Below are positions 44,302 to 57,270 of a stretch of 64,000 bases of DNA, in pieces. Under the pieces are notes generated by a model. The model saw nothing but the letters and a program-made list of their open reading frames with translations. It ran no database searches and had not been told where the DNA came from. The first letter of the stretch is position 1. Each line of letters begins with the position of its first letter. Position numbers and translations under genes: made by a program. This stretch comes from Clusia tigrina. Lineage: Eukaryota; Arthropoda; Insecta; Diptera; Clusiidae. Location: the NCBI GenBank assembly GCA_920105625.2, contig OV050030.1:166279315-166343314 (forward strand), read 5' to 3'.

Positions 44302-46678
44302 TTTGGAAACACCTTCTAGTAATCATTAACGTTATACGGGCCTGGCACCCTCTATGGGTAAATGGCCTCATTTAAGAAGGACTTAAATCGATAATTTCTC
44401 ATACTAGATTTAAGATGTTCCATACACTGCATCTCACATTTGCCATTAAAACAAAGTGACTTAGTGCTGAACTATTTTCTTTTCGCTTAACATTATACTG
44501 CACCCTCTGCTACCCGCTGGTCAATTTGACGACCGTCGTTGTCGGAGTGAAGTCCCTCGATGAACTCTGCATACCCCTCCCTTCTTTCTGGATAGGTACG
44601 TAAAAAGATGATGCAAGCTTGCGCGACTAGATGCGCTTCTGACGAAGTCAAAATAAATATTCGATATTCGCTTAGTGAGTGACAATGGATATATTCTCAT
44701 TGGAGAAATCGTTACGAAGTTTGGCCGATAAAGCTTGGCTATGTTATGTTCGATCTTTTCGTGGTTAAAACGATTTTTTGCGCCAGGAGATTATTCTGCG
44801 AAGCTAATTGAACGATGGTAGTTGTGGCTGTTATAGTTATTGTTACTGTACCTTTTCTTCTTTCTAGACAATAATACAATATACATACTGACATATGTAA
44901 TAATGGCAGACACGTTGGATTCTTTATACGGACAACGTACATGTTTGTGTTTTTCATGCCATTTCGTCAGTTATGCAATAAAACTCAAGTATTATTAGAC
45001 TTTACTAGTCAGATAGAGACTCTTCTATTCGGCCGATACCATATCCATTTTCTTATAAGCTTAAATCGTAGTCATCTCGCACATGGGAAGTTGCAAATTT
45101 CGTATTATCATTTTGCGGCTTACTGATTACCCTTCTTCCACGTCTTCTCACTTCTTCTTATTCAGTCAGATTTTTGTTCGCTGCTCTTGCATTTCATCTA
45201 CTGGTCTCCTGGATGTTGGTTAACATCTTACTCAGTCTTCGACGCTGCAGGAAGTCCCTTCCAGGTTCATGCTGCACCATATTGAACCAACCAGATGTCC
45301 TTGTTTGTTCACCAACGCCTGAATATCTAAAAACAATACGTTTAACTTATCGGACTTGCCGAGTTTTAATTATTCTTACTAGCTATTACATTCATTCAAT
45401 TTTTAATATTTTTCCTAACGTAAACAGTAAATTGGATTTAAATCTATATATCGCTTATCTACTACGTGCTAACAATCAAACTATAAACAAGTAACAAAAA
45501 CTATTTCCTTTACAAATACTATTAATTAACTATGATACATTTTCTTACAATTGTTGGCGGCATTAAAACTTTAAATCCTTCTCAAATATATACATTTTAC
45601 AAAAATTTGCTTCATACATAACAATTATTTTCTAATTAAATTTTTTTATATCAATTCTTGGCAAAACTAGTGCCTGTTACATAAGCGAGTACATAAAAGA
45701 TAAATTTATTATTTATTTTTTCTTTTCTTTAGACAATTCATTATTCCTTTCATATCATTTCTCTTTTTATATATCTTTTTAAATTTTTCAATTCTGAGCA
45801 AATTCTATTGACCCCTGACATAAACCAGAATATTTAAGATAAGCCCGTTTATGTGAAAACATTGTCCATTGCATGACTATATCTTTCATCGCATACAATT
45901 GACTTTTTATTTAAATTTACTTCTAGCCTGATATGTATATATCCATTAACGATTCTATTTTCCATCCTGTAATTAGCTCGTATATGGCTACATACATACA
46001 TTCGAGGCGCTTTAAATTACCTAGAATTAGTTACTAACGTTATTTTCCCAATTAACTATATAAATTTTTTTTTTTTATATCCCAACCTATACATTTATTC
46101 AAATTTTCATACGTTAATTTCCTAATCAATAAACAGTAAAAACCTATGTACGAGTATATTTACATATAGCCGACTGCAGTATCTGCAAAAATATACATAC
46201 GCACATACCCATTCCTCTTAACTAGAATACTTCCTTCTTTAAATATACATTCGTACATTCATTATTTATCTTATACACAAATATACATGCTTACTTCACC
46301 AGCAGTTCCGTTGCCTGGCGTTAACGCTCATGCGTCGAGTTTCAGTGCATACACTGCCGTATGTGTGTATGTCCATATTCGAAGTTTTATATTACTTACC
46401 CACGACTGTCTTACTATCTTATTTTATTTTTAATTACGTGCAATATTTATCATTTAATGTTTAAAAAATATATTTTTCCCTACTGTGCTTCGTTCGGCTA
46501 TAGTGCATAATAAGCACATTTTTATTACGTCAAATTTACTTGCTCGAGTTTAATTGGCACACTTCTGCTGGCCTTGACTTTGAAAATCGGAGCTGTGTGT
46601 GTTATTTGATACACACACGTACATGTTTACGTTGTTATTCCTGTGTTTACACTTGTAAAACACTGCTAACACATGCCT
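43841..46678 (-). other. gypsy-B 3' region, no gene recognised
   Basis: 2.8 kb between the end of pol and the 3' LTR. Very AT-rich, with a T-rich tract at 43960-44160 (A-rich on the coding strand). I find no env-like frame on the minus strand, although its position and length are those of an env gene in errantiviruses. The part 46080-46680 is also kept in gypsy-A. Confidence 0.7.
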
Positions 46679-48433
46679 TTAGTTGTGTGGTCTAATGTGG
46701 AATAATTTCAACAAATTATTATGTAGCTTTTTATTTTTTCCCTTAATCGTTACGACTGTTGTAACTGGGCTTCGGATCTCTGCTACTACATACGGACCTA
46801 TCCACACAGGTGAGAATTTGTTTCTCCTAGCCTGATTCTTCATTAGTACTTGATCACCCACGTTAAAAACGACTGGGTTTAGTACCTTGTTGTAGGCTTC
46901 CCTGGCTACTCGTTTAGCACAATCCTGGTTTCCTCTGACCAACTCGTGCGCTCGCTGTAGCTGATACGTTTGCACTTTATTCGGGTCATCAGCATTGTAT
47001 ACAGGCGCACATTTGCGCTTCAAATTCGCTGGCATGTTGAAATCAAACCCGTAGAGTGTTCTAAACGGAGTTTGCTTCGTTGATACATGCACAGTATTGT
47101 TGTGTACATGCATTGCAGTGGTTAACCATTGATCCCAATTCGAGCCGTCTTCTTTGGCAAAACTGCACAAGTACTCGGCCAGAAGTCGATGACTACGTTC
47201 CAATGAGCCATTCGCCTGTGGATGATATGGTGTTATGTGCAACTTCTTGATTCCCAGCATCTTACAAGTTTCTGAGAATAATTTCGATACAAAATTGGAA
47301 CCATTGTCGGTTATCAAAACCTTAGGTATGTTGTATCGTGCTATAATTTCATCAAAGAATGCTTTGGCCACCGTACCTGCTTCTGCATCGGGTATAGCCA
47401 CGCAAGCCATGTACTTTGAGAAATCGCCTTGGAACGTCAATATGTAGTTGTTTCCCGAAACTGTCTCAGGTAAAATACCTACAATATCCATATGAACTTT
47501 ATCAAATGGCTGTTTCGGTGTGTCAGTTAACACCATTGGCATCTTTGTTAGCCATGAACTTTTGTTGGCCTGGCACTTTGGGCAACTTCTTACATATTTT
47601 TTTATGTCTGTGAGCATACCTTTCCATCCGTATACTCGCCTAATTCTGTCATGGGCTTTCCAGAATCCCTGATGTCCACCTAGGGGTGAATCATGAAAAC
47701 CCTTTAGCACAGCCTGGATATCCTTTATATCCTTCAGCCATTCCACACTACTGGTTCTTTGTTCATTAGCAGCGTCACCAGCATTGCTAACATTTCTTGT
47801 TGCATCAATTTTATCCCCTTGAATTCTCTCGGCCTTCTCCTTATCTGACCGTGCTTTGGCCCTCGTTTGCACTACTGATACCTTCTGTGCCTGCGGTACT
47901 CTGCTGAGTGCATCCGCATTCAGATTCTTTTTCCCAGGTTTGTATATGATTTCAAAATCATACTCAGACATTTTGTGTCTGAACCTGGCTAGCCTATACG
48001 TTTGGTCTTTCAAGTTGGCTATGCCTCTCAACGGCTGGTGATCAGTGTATACCTTGAATGGGCGTCCTAGCAGATATGCCCTAAAATTCTTTGTAGCCCA
48101 CACTATGGCTAGAAATTCTTTTTCTATTGTGGAGTATCTCTTCTCCGTGTCGCTAAGCGCTCTGCTTGCGAATGCTATTCGTCGGTCATTACCGACTTCC
48201 CCTTGTGACAATACTTCCCCTAATGCTTCATTGCTAGCATCAGTGGTCAACAAAAAAGTTTGCTCAAAGTCGGGGTACGCCAAAATTGGTGGCGAGCTAA
48301 TTATTTCCTTTAGCCTCTCGAATGCTTGCTGACATCTCTCTGTCCATTCGAACTTTGCTTCTTTTCGTAGCAACTTATTAATCGGCAACGCAATTCCGGC
48401 TAGTCCTTCCACGAACTTTCTATAGTAGTTCAC
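46679..48433 (-). pseudogene. pol: gypsy-B RNase H and integrase (open part of pol, 584 aa)
   Basis: One long open stretch of pol. It starts in the RT connection ('NYYRKFVEGLAGIALPINKL'), then RNase H ('LLTTDASNEALGEVL', 'VYTDHQPLRGI', 'NLNADALSRVP'), then integrase. Integrase has a zinc site with 'GGHQGFWKAH' and 'CPKCQA', core aspartates in 'VHMDIVGIL' and 'LITDNGSNF', the glutamate in 'NGSLERSHR', and a C-terminal GPY-like module ('VWIGPYVVAEI'). It ends with TAA near 46679. The catalytic triad is complete. The frame is continuous with RT upstream but separated by two stop codons (TGA and TAA, about 48445-48481), so the start is not a real initiation codon. Confidence 0.9.
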
Positions 48434-48478
48434 TAGTCCTAGGAATGCTTACACTTCCTTTCTGTTTCTCGGAATCGC

Positions 48479-49330
48479 TCAATTTTTAACGCATTCCACA
48501 TTCTGCGGCTCAGGCAGTGCTCCTGCTTCTGAGCAACGATGGCCTAAATAAACCAACTCTCTTCGCAAAAATTTACACTTCTCCGTGTTCAATTTCAAAT
48601 TGTGTTCTCGTAATTTCTGGAGCACCTTGCACAAGCGTTGCGAATGCTGCTGCAAGTTCTTCCCATAAATTACAATATAATCCAGATACACAAAACAATC
48701 TAACCCTTGTAAGCCTGTTAGCAAATGGTTCATTAGCCGTTGGAAGGTAGCCGATGCTCCTGTTAATCCAAACGGCATTCTATTAAACTCATAATGCCCT
48801 AAACCGGTGCTGAACGCGGTTTTCTGCTTATCTTGGGTATTCACCAGAACTTGGTGGTAGCCACTCGCTAAATCAAGCGTAGAAAAATATATACTATGCC
48901 CCAATTGATCCAGAATCTCTTCTATCCTTGGTATCGGGAACACCTGCTTGATAGTGGCGTCATTCAATTTCCTAAAATCTACGACCATTCTCCACTTCTT
49001 CTGACTCTGAGCACCTCCCTTCTTTGGCACCAAAATTATTGGTGAATTCCAAGGCGAGATACTCGGTGAAATAATGTTATCCTTTAACATTCCTTCCACT
49101 TGCCTATTTACCTCATCTTTGTGAGCTTGTGGCAATCGGTATTGCTTCTGGTTAATTGGTCCTTTATCCACCCTAGTAGGTATTTCATGCTCTACCTCTC
49201 GTGTATATGTTAACTGGTCTACTTCCAGCAAAAATATGTCATAGAATGACGCACAAATGGCTTCTATTGATGCCTTATCTTCCGAATTTACGCTTGGGTC
49301 TAATTTTAGTGATTCTAGCACTCTCTCCAT
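48479..49330 (-). pseudogene. pol: gypsy-B reverse transcriptase
   Basis: In frame with protease and RNase H. N-terminal 'YRLPQAHKDEVNRQVEGMLK', fingers 'WRMVVDFRKLNDATIKQVFP', palm 'STLDLASGYHQVLV' and 'GLTGASATFQRLMN'. The catalytic box reads FVYLDYIVI where YLDD is expected (about 48675-48690): the second aspartate is tyrosine, which should abolish polymerase activity. Ends at a TGA where gypsy-A has a leucine codon. Upstream, a TAG at 49409-49411 separates it from the protease part. Confidence 0.9.
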
Positions 49331-49408
49331 TCTTTTTCTTATATCTACCTGCTTAATCTGATTAACCGATCTATGATTCGGTTCTTTAAAATTATCATAA
49401 CTAGTGAG

Positions 49409-50278
49409 CTAAGGCCTAAAATCTTCATCCATCAGGTAGTCCTTTTCTGAGGCGTTGAGTACGCAAGCGTACACCTTACCCTTGTCAACGTGCGTTATGG
49501 TCTCTCCCATATATACACCCTCCGCTAGCTCCTGCTTGTGCAAAACAACAGTCCTGAGTCTCGTATTTACACTCATAGTAACTACTCTAGTTGACCTTGC
49601 ATTCACTACCTCCATACAATTCTTAACCCTATTCACGGTTCCTTCCTGCCAAGACTTTAACGGAAGAGTAAGGATTATATTCTTATTATCATCATAAAAT
49701 AACTGCTTTTCTAGCGCATCCAGTATGGTGCGGCCCCAGAGATTATCACGGCCAATTATCCCATCGGCCGGGATACCTTCCCTATCCAATTCGACTGCGT
49801 GCACTCTGAAACTCATGCTTTTAACTTCACTGTGCCATATTCTGAGTGCCCCAGTGTCCTGATGCAACCTCCGAACGCTCCATTAACTTTACATCCTTAC
49901 ATCTTTTGGGTTAACAACTAGTCCTTTCCGTAAAACACTAGATTTTACGAGGCTAGTGTCCGCCCCTGAGTCCACCAAAAGCACTAGCTTTCCACTAGCT
50001 GCCTCCTTGCAGGGTATCTCGATAAAAGCATCACCTATCCTGCTTACAACGAAACAACGTCCTTTTGATTCCAAAATGGACGCGTATCTATTTCCTAACT
50101 CTTCAAATTTTCTCCTCCATGCACCACAGTTATCCCTTACGATCCTATACTCCCTCAAAATTACCGTGAATATCTTAGCTATACATCCTCGTACCATATA
50201 CGCGGCGATTGGCCTATACTCTCTAACTTTATTAAAACTTAATCTAAGTGCTAGAATCATCACAGTTACCCAAATCAA
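49409..50278 (-). pseudogene. pol: gypsy-B protease and linker
   Basis: The protease starts in 'CKEAASGKLVLLVDSGADTS' (DSGA active site, about 49960). Shortly after, at about 49895, the frame shifts; the sense continues in another frame ('VNGAFGGCIRTLGH') and returns near 49815 to 'SFRVHAVELDREGIPADGII', the second conserved protease loop (GIIGRD). The linker to RT follows and ends in an in-frame TAG (49409-49411). Two compensating small indels plus one stop. Confidence 0.85.
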
Positions 50279-50465
50279 TACGCAATCAAAAATTTACTCC
50301 CGGAGAGACTCTTGCTCCTCCGTAACTTGAACCATTGTTCTTACGTTACTTGGTACGTGGTATTGGAGAGCCTCTTGCTCCTCCTTTTCCTGGACTGTAC
50401 ATCCTTCATTTCCAGTCACACGTACCTCCGGCCTAACTGTTGCTTCCTTTCTTTTGGCTTTCAGT

Positions 50466-51770
50466 CTATTGGCCTCGACTGGGCCGCTGGAAGTTTCCCT
50501 GGTTCCTCTGTTGGAACTGCCTATCCCTGCACTCCTCAGCTCGATCTCCCATCCGACCACATGAGAAGCATTTCAACCCCTGTTGGGTGTTGCCTATCCT
50601 TTGTTCACCTCTAGAATTCCAATTTGGTCGTTGCTGACCAATCCCAGTGTTGAAAGGATTTCTTCCTTGGTTAATCCCTTCCGTTGAATTAACTCGTGGA
50701 CTACTACCCCTGTCGCCCCTCAAGGGTGGATCCGGGCGCCTCGACGCTGGCTGCCTTCTATTCTGATTCCATTCAGGGTGTACTTGGCACTGTCTACTTG
50801 CCTCATGACCATATGTTTGGCACTCCATACAATAGGGCGTTTTCTTGCGTGTAATACATTCATCCCTTGTATGACCTGGCTTATGGCAGAACGAATATGT
50901 GGGAGCCCTCTGTACAACCTCCCTGTGCGGTTTTCTCTGATACGCGGCTCTGCTGTCGGAGACACCGGGATTATACGCTCCTCTGTATACGTTTGGGACG
51001 GAATTAATTCCTTCTCTATCCATGACAGCGGCAGTTAAACTGTCCTGTCTATTTTCAAACATATTTATCTCAACCAAACCGGCCGTACTCCGTTCCACAA
51101 GGACTTGCGCTCGAATTGCTTCTTCTACCAATTCCTCCAGATTTCCTGTTTTGCTATTCAGCATATGAATTTTTAGAGCGGAGTTGCGGAGCCCCACTAC
51201 GAAAGTCGTTAACACCGACTTGTCAACTTCGTATAATAATGCGGTATCACCAACGCCATTGTACTTATTTTTGATTACTTCTTGGGCCGTCATCCGAAGT
51301 GACTCCAAACGCCTGGCAAAGGCGCGTATGTCTTCCCCTGCCAGTTGCTTCCCGATTCTAATCTCTTGGGATATGTCTTCCAGTGTTCTCTCCTTTAGAT
51401 AAGTTCTCTTCAGAAGGCCGTAAAGCTCATTCACACTGGCGAATTGTTTTGGCAGCACAAGTTTGTACGCATCTGCAAATAACCTTTGCTTAATACAGTC
51501 GAAGAAATCCTGTAACTCATCAGGGTTGATGCTCCGCTTTGCAAGCTCACAACCTTGAATGAACCTACTGAGTTCTGACCTTAAATCCTCTGAAGCACCA
51601 CCAGTAAACACAGGTACTAGCCTGGACACGGTCTTGGAGATATCCTCGATACCCATTTTACGTTTTCCTGTATTACTTATGACCGGTAAAATTTGAGTGT
51701 TATCCTTTTGGGTGTTTTCCAAATTCACTCCCCTTGGATCTGAAATGTATTTGACTAGCGACGGACTCAA
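50466..51770 (-). pseudogene. gag: gypsy-B gag, capsid and nucleocapsid part
   Basis: Capsid-like helical domain ('LSRFIQGCELAKRSINPDEL', 'DISQEIRIGKQLAGEDIRAF', 'VVGLRNSALKIHML') followed by three zinc-knuckle-like motifs: CHKPGHTRDEC (lacking the first CxxC spacing), CMECQTYGHEASRQC and CFSCGRMGDRAEEC, the last with Asp for His. Gln/Asn/Arg-rich linkers lie between them. The ATG at 51770 probably is not the true start: an open frame upstream continues into the neighbouring coiled-coil part, as the gypsy-A copy shows. Confidence 0.85.
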
Positions 51771-51775
51771 ACTTA

Positions 51776-52870
51776 TTAATCTTCGACCGTTTGCTCGTAC
51801 AGGCGAAATACTGTATCGAGACTTTGCTGCACCGCTACTGCTTCTGGCTCGTTTGGCGGATATACCTGATTTTTATAATTTATCGGACTTTCCGGGGAAA
51901 ATGGCTCGACACCGATTTCAGATGCGCCAAACAAAAATTCAGCTTCCCTTTCTTCACTAAAAGCTAATCTGGGCTGTACAATGCGGCTTCTCCCTTCTGG
52001 TGTTAAATATTCAGGCCAGCGAACTTCCGGAGGCAATGTCAATACTGTCTGTGTAAATCCAGCCGATGCTGATTTTGATCTCTCCTTTTTCGGTGAGGTG
52101 CTATTGGTAGCCCGTCCTCTTTTTAATTCCGCACACTCCTTTTCCAACGGCGATGCTGCTTCCTCTGTCTCCGTCAATCTCCGAGAAAGTTCCTTTACCC
52201 TATTCTCGAGATACTCTTTTTGTGCTCTCAAATCTTCTGTTTTCTCATGAAATTTGAACAACTTTTCTTCTGTGCTTTTTTGGATTGCCGTCAAGTCTTG
52301 ATCCGCTACTTCTAATGGTGACACAGCTCCTCTAGCGTTCGCCTGTTTCCACAATTCCTGTGCTTCTTCCCTGCTCGTACTTGCTTCGAACTGGTCGAAT
52401 ACCCTCTCGGTGAAAAGATCCACCTCCGTTCTTACTATTCTTAACTCGTTCGGTGCGTCCTCCTTTCTCTTTAACGGAGACCCACTCGGTGTCTCAATCG
52501 TGGCCAATTCCGACTCGAATACTTTAAGCCACGCTGACACTAAATTCTCCACATATCCATGAAAACCCGTCGCAAAGTACTCGTTGTCCCTACAGACCTC
52601 CTTGTTCGGCAGCAATTTTGCGTGGTTGCTGTTAAATTTTTCCACCAAGCCTAGCAACTCTGTGATGCGTCTGTGATAGTACTTCACGTTTTTGACATCC
52701 TTCCAGTCCTTCCTGAAGTTTGAAACCAACCTCTGGACCTCTTTACCCACCACTTCCTGGGATATCAGCAACTCCTTCACTTCTTTCGATGGACTATGCC
52801 CTAGTTCAATAAATATCCCATTGAACAACCCAATCTCAAGAAAAAATCTCCATCCATTTGTACATCCCAA
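51776..52870 (-). pseudogene. gag: gypsy-B gag, N-terminal coiled-coil part
   Basis: About 360 residues of Glu/Lys/Leu-rich helices ('EYLENRVKELSRRLTETEEA') with a basic linker (about residue 265) and a conserved block 'LPPEVRWPEYLTPEGRSR'. It ends in TAA just before the capsid frame. Relative to gypsy-A (about 11285) this copy is some 7 bases shorter near 51815, which explains the frame break. The start is uncertain: no ATG lies at the 5' end of the open stretch. Confidence 0.8.
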
Positions 52871-53900
52871 ATGCCAGAACAGGTGAACGCGTATCCCAAT
52901 TACAAATAAAACCCAATAATTGTTAACACTTGTTATTAACTTATCCCAATATTTTATTCCATCTTACTTATTGATAAATACAAATTTATTTAAAAGAAAA
53001 AAACATTCCACCGTAAATTCTATGTTTATATTCTTTCTTTACTTATCCTCCATCTCAAGTTTCAAATCCGCTGTGCAACGGTGTCCATTAAGTCCTTCCA
53101 TAAGTGCAAATTGGTTCTTGACTTCCGCACAGATACTCCTTGATTTCCTCTCACCATCTTTAATACTCCCAAAAATCCATAGGAAAGGCCATATGTTTGT
53201 AAAAACCGAAATTTGATTTACAGGCAAAAGTGTCTTGATTCATTCCCGGAAATTTGAATCCATATTTAAAAATAAACCCGTAACGTATGCGCCACGTAAT
53301 AATAACATTTAAGTGTTTTCTTCAACATTGCTACGCAAATCGTAGTTTCCGAACTACAAAAATTTTGATGCAACAACACGTGTTGTAAACACTTCTTGAA
53401 ATATTTTTTCCTAATACCTTAAGCTCAAAAGCCAATCATTTAAATCAAACAACAAAAATTCAGAGCTTCAGAATTTAAACAATACAACAACAATTTAAAT
53501 TTCTCAACATAGACCACATGGCCTTATAAACAATATAAATGTCCCTCACGACAAACAAATTCAAATCCCCTAAAAAAAAATCCTCACAGCTAGGATGAAC
53601 ATACATCGACCGTCCGATCATACTGACGGTTTATGGTTGCCATTCAAAGCTGCGTGCAACAGCGCAAACGCGCCTGTAGGTTGCAACTTCTTTGACCAGC
53701 GCTACGGCGCCTTCAGGGTCACAGAAGTATCTACTTAGATTACGCTATTATACACTCTACTCACCCAAATTTTTTTCGATGACATCTTTATCCTTAGCGT
53801 CCTTCGAATTCGTTGCAGGTTGAGGTCCTTCGAATTCGTTGCAGGATGCCTTATTGTTTCAGGGCTCCTTGCCCTGGGATTCCTCCAATAGGTCCTTTAG
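52871..53900 (-). other. gypsy-B leader
   Basis: About 1 kb without gene. Contains a locally duplicated sequence near the primer site (GTCCTTCGAATTCGTTGCAGG at about 53800 and 53826). Aligns with the gypsy-A leader. Confidence 0.8.
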
Positions 53901-53913
53901 ACCGGCTGCGCCA
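53901..53913 (-). promoter_or_regulatory. gypsy-B primer binding site, tRNA-Ser type
   Basis: Minus strand TGGCGCAGCCGGT, three bases from the LTR. It matches the 3' end of the serine tRNA used by 17.6 and 297 (TGGCGCAGTCGGT) with one difference. Confidence 0.75.
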
Positions 53914-53916
53914 AAA

Positions 53917-54384
53917 TGTTGGGGTCCTTATCTGCTTGTCGGCGAGAGACGTCCTCTGGAATGTCCTGTCGCGGGAATCTGTAAACCAACACCACTTTGT
54001 TAAATAAGCACTGCACTATTTTGGGTTTAAAACAACAAGAAGTTTATTCTTAAAATAAAAGTTCTTATATACTATTTACAAATGAACATTACAGTCTACG
54101 TCTTGACTTTTCTGGTGTTCCAGTTACGCAATTGTTTTTTGTCAGTAGCTCAAGCCAACCGACCTACTTCAGTAAAAGTGTCGTCGGTGCATTCTAAATG
54201 CCCCTCGTCTGCTTGACTGCGGAACTGTGACACCCTAATGACACCCTTTGCATCATAATTAATGCATAAATACTATTCATTTACAATATTTGCACCCTAA
54301 AAATATGTGCGTTCTTAATGAATTTAATAGGAGCCGGTGCTGTGAGTCAACTACGCGTAGGTAGCTTGATTCTAACTCACAACA
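53917..54384 (-). repeat. gypsy-B 5' LTR (468 bp)
   Basis: Promoter-bearing copy next to the primer site, followed by target copy GGTG (54385-54388). It has a 5 bp net expansion near 54235-54250 ('CACCCTAATGACACCC') compared with the left LTR. Confidence 0.95.
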
Positions 54385-54388
54385 GGTG

Positions 54389-55005
54389 TATTCACTACCT
54401 CTAAGCTTGTACTCGATTGCCGCTCCTCCCTGAACGTCGTCTCTGGTAACTCACAAGTTCACATATGCTGGGTGCTTGGACATAGCGACATTCCAGGAAA
54501 CTGCGAGGCCGATGAATTGGCCAAAATAGGTACGCTGCTCCCTGACATCTCCCCCTCCTTTGATGTAGGTGTCCCACTGGCCACGGTCAAATGGGCCATA
54601 AAACATGACTACCTTGAGGCAGCTAAAAAAGCCTGGGTAAATGAACATACCTGTAGTGTTGCCAGACAAACCTGGAGCACTATCGACATTAGGCGTACTA
54701 GTCAGCTACTCAATATTAGCAGGAACTCCATCGGCACTATAACAAATGTGCTCACGGGACACTGTCTGATCGGGAAACACGCTGAAAGATTAGCACTGCC
54801 CCATAATGACTTCTGCCGCAGCTGTGGCTCTGAGGAGGAGGAAGAAACAGTACTACATCTCATATGTCAGTGCCTAGCTCTGGCCAGGCGTAGATTAAAA
54901 TTCCTAGGCTCACCTTTCTTCACTTCCTTAACCGAACTATCTTCCATCAACATCAAGGACATAGCCAGGTTCATTTCGGAATCACTGTGGTTCCCAAAAT
55001 TCTAG
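54389..55005 (+). pseudogene. LINE-2 ORF2, RNase H end and C-terminus
   Basis: Continues the frame cut at 43377: with one GGTG copy removed, codons match exactly. It contains the last RNase H aspartate ('IPGNCEADELAKIGT') and a C-terminal Cys/His motif 'CRSCGSEEEEETVLHLICQC', the zinc-like cluster common in R1/LOA-type ORF2 proteins. It ends with TAG at 55003-55005. All four RNase H acidic residues (D, E, D, D) survive across the two parts. Confidence 0.9.
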
Positions 55006-56276
<1,271 letters not shown>

Positions 56277-56298
56277 TTTCTTTTTTGATCACACCTCG

Positions 56299-56706
56299 TT
56301 TTTATTTATTCCAGACAATTTTTTCGCAAATTTTGGGCATAAAGCGTGTGGCAGCGAAGTTCGTTCCAAAATTGCTGAATTTTGAACAAAAAAGCCGTCG
56401 CATGAGAATCGCTCAGGAATTGTTGAATGACGTTAACGTCATGCCTCAGCCACCGTATTCACCAGATTTGGACACCTGCGACTTTTTCCTGTTTCCAAAA
56501 TTGAAGAGACCCATGAAAGGAAGGCGTTTTGCGACGATTGAGGAGATTAAAACTGATTCGCTGGCAGCGAGGATTGGAAAAAACGCTGGCAGCAGTGTAT
56601 TATATATAAGGGGGAATACTGTGAAGGGGACAAAAAAGAAAATGATGAATAAATAAATATTTTTTGAGAAAAATTAAAATTCACCTTTTCTATTGAACAG
56701 ACCTCG
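56299..56706 (+). mobile_element. mariner copy M4, 3' half of a related subfamily
   Basis: The frame starts within the transposase ('ILGIKRVAAKFVPKLLNFEQ'). It also lacks the catalytic core ('IAQELLNDVNVMPQPPYSPD'), then reads 'CDFFLFPKLKRPMKGRRFAT' and ends before the helicase-like tail of M3. The right end ACCTCG at 56706 is followed by TA. It keeps the D of 'TCDFF', the third catalytic residue, lost in M2 and M3. The left end is missing. Confidence 0.85.
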
Positions 56707-56733
56707 TATATATATATTTATACTTATTGAATC

Positions 56734-57204
56734 TGTTTGTACCTGCTCCAACGCAAAACTGCAATCAGCAATTCCCATCACCAATGCCCGCTCGTGAACG
56801 CAGAATAAGCAGTACACCCGATGAACGGATATACAGCGTGTGAAGCCTCATCAGCATTTCCGTACACGTGCGGGCTAAAGTATTAATTTGCTCTACGTAC
56901 GCACAAACGCTGGTGCCTTGCACATAATTGCAGACACCACAAATATATTTATTTCTGTAGCATAATCAAAATTATAATATAAATTCAATCAATTTATAAA
57001 TAAAAATTGAGATATACTTTTGAAGTCAACCATTCAACAGTGTTTTCTTTGTCGCCACTTGATTATCCACAACTGTCTTTCGGTACTGTACCCAAAGAGA
57101 TATCAGACTTCAGTATTGCACTTGAAGTCATCATCACGATCCTTCGGTATTGCACCCAAGGAATCGGCAACCGATTAGTAAACCAACTAATCGGTATAGA
57201 AACA
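56734..57204 (+). repeat. BEL-D 5' LTR (about 470 bp)
   Basis: Ends GAAACA at 57204, three bases before the primer site. The likely start TGTTTGTACC at 56734 is a guess by the TG rule. A polyadenylation-type AATAAA lies at about 57000. Blocks 'CGGTACTGTACCCAAAGAGA' and 'CGGTATTGCACCCAAGGAAT' repeat at about 57080 and 57142. The 3' LTR is outside the window. Confidence 0.7.
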
Positions 57205-57207
57205 TTT

Positions 57208-57225
57208 TGGAGGCCCCGGCGAGAT
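57208..57225 (+). promoter_or_regulatory. BEL-D primer binding site
   Basis: Reads TGGAGGCCCCGGCGAGAT. The first 11 bases fit the 3' end of a threonine tRNA (GGGGCCTCCA); the rest fits less well, so the tRNA is uncertain. Position after AACA-TTT is the same as in BEL-C. Confidence 0.65.
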
Positions 57226-57270
57226 AAGAACTCACGATCTCCTGTTTACCACAAGGGGAGATTCTGAAGG

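Larger units (their letters stand above)
43378..54384 (-). mobile_element. gypsy-B: 11 kb Ty3/gypsy element inserted in LINE-2
   Basis: Two LTRs (463 and 468 bp, TGTTGG...AACA) and a 4 bp target duplication GGTG (43374-43377 and 54385-54388). tRNA-Ser-type primer site; order on the minus strand is leader, gag, protease, RT, RNase H, integrase, then 2.8 kb without recognisable genes. LTRs differ by roughly ten substitutions and one small indel, about 2 percent, so it is much younger than gypsy-A. Pol carries three in-frame stops and a frameshift pair, gag one frameshift. The tRNA-Ser site suggests the 17.6/297 neighbourhood, but the TG...CA ends differ from those elements. Confidence 0.95.
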
